From: Deferribacteraceae bacterium V6Fe1
GTDB taxonomy: Bacteria > Chrysiogenota > Deferribacteres > Deferribacterales > Deferrivibrionaceae
DNA: 64,000 bases
Reading direction: 5' to 3'
NCBI GenBank assembly: GCA_022813675.1
Contig: CP063375.1
Span: 1,686,001 to 1,750,000 of the forward strand
Every line of letters starts with the position of its first letter. Position 1 is the stretch's first letter. Shown piece by piece: positions 63,830 to 64,000 of this stretch. The position numbers and the translations under genes were made by a program. The notes beneath the pieces were generated by a model. The model made no database searches and had not been told where the DNA came from. It saw only the letters and a program-made list of their open reading frames with translations.

Positions 63830-64000
63830 ATGATATATTCCAAAATACTATTCAGATAAAAAAAATCATCACACCCAACCGTTTCATCAACCTTTTTAAT
63901 CATTGTAGAAATAAAGGCTTCATCTGGGTGCTGACAGTAAATTTTACCGCCATAAAGTTTTACGTATTTCGCTCCTTCGACAGCGTCATGTGCCATCCCC
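63826..64000 (-). CDS. CheB-type protein-glutamate methylesterase, C-terminal end only
   Basis: The frame is open to the right edge of the window; 57 residues are visible. GMAHDAVEGAKYVKLYGGKIYCQHPDEAFISTMIKK fits the end of the CheB catalytic domain (GM-x-x-D-x3-G, the aspartate of the Ser-His-Asp triad, then GG-x-I-x-x-Q-x-P-x-x-A). The stop TGA overlaps the ATG of cheR. The N-terminus, and whether a receiver is attached, lie outside the window. Confidence 0.72.
   Translation of the reverse strand, partial: GMAHDAVEGAKYVKLYGGKIYCQHPDEAFISTMIKKVDETVGCDDFFYLNSILEYII

Noticed and set aside
1-64000. CRISPR arrays, rRNA or tRNA genes, prophage
   Set aside because: No regularly spaced short repeats, no rRNA-like sequence, no tRNA cloverleaf in the gaps and no phage structural genes were seen by eye. 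All gene-free gaps other than the IS flanks are under 200 bases.

Overview
The window is a gene-dense, AT-rich stretch of a Gram-negative bacterial chromosome. It has TonB, LspA and lipoproteins, FtsEX-EnvC, a sigmaE-like/RseB-like/HtrA envelope-stress locus, and an HspR-ClpB-DnaJ-Hsp20 heat-shock operon. Gene content, the AhbD-like radical SAM enzyme, diiron oxygen-sensor proteins and low GC would fit an anaerobic or microaerophilic lineage such as Deferribacterota. That assignment is an inference from protein character only; no rRNA or tRNA gene was recognised.

Layout. 1-3335: the end of glnA, a metallo-beta-lactamase protein, and a convergent diiron-sensor/diguanylate cyclase. 3433-14022: one minus-strand run of eleven genes, each overlapping the next: a membrane protein, a DUF4388 protein, a receiver-DHp protein, a small protein, ftsE, ftsX, an envC-like gene, ctpA, a polysaccharide deacetylase, tsaD and dus. 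14170-23785: a plus-strand run of argS, SPOR protein, PgaB-like hydrolase, protoporphyrinogen oxidase, Na/Pi transporter, Ppx/GppA, DUF445 and a lipoprotein. 23791-30147 (minus): a K+ channel, a sigma-70 factor, then clpB-hspR-dnaJ-hsp20, headed by a good promoter overlapped by a HAIR-like operator. 30305-33300 (plus): tonB, archease, a TtcA-like PP-loop enzyme and an AhbD-like radical SAM enzyme. 33297-42458 (minus): a YeiH exporter, sua5, purE, purD, purH, lspA, ileS and two Gate-domain proteins. 42506-49935 (plus): rlmB, a 55-residue ORF, two tandem FadR-type GntR regulators, purSQLF, and a short gene with an in-frame TGA that looks like a new selenoprotein. 49963-52203: a hybrid histidine kinase. 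52335-57424: an acyl-CoA synthetase and the ECF sigma/anti-sigma/RseB-like/HtrA locus. 57348-59852: an IS1634-type element inside a 292-bp perfect target duplication. 59656-64000: hemerythrin, HDOD, hemolysin-III, a second receiver-DHp protein, CheR and the end of CheB.

Functional themes. Seven genes (purE, D, H, S, Q, L, F) cover much of de novo purine synthesis, in two clusters. RNA modification is well represented (tsaD and sua5 for t6A, dus, a ttcA-like gene, rlmB, archease). Envelope maintenance and division (FtsEX/EnvC/CtpA, SPOR, HtrA, LspA, TonB) and signal transduction (two REC-DHp proteins, a hybrid kinase, CheR/CheB, GGDEF, HDOD, hemerythrin) make up most of the rest.

The observations I rate highest are the UGA-containing thioredoxin-like gene with a SECIS-like hairpin 22 nt downstream of the UGA; the IS insertion whose long duplication left both flanking genes intact; two homologous receiver proteins carrying a kinase-type H-box without an ATPase domain; and the operator/promoter architectures upstream of hsp20 and the first gntR gene.
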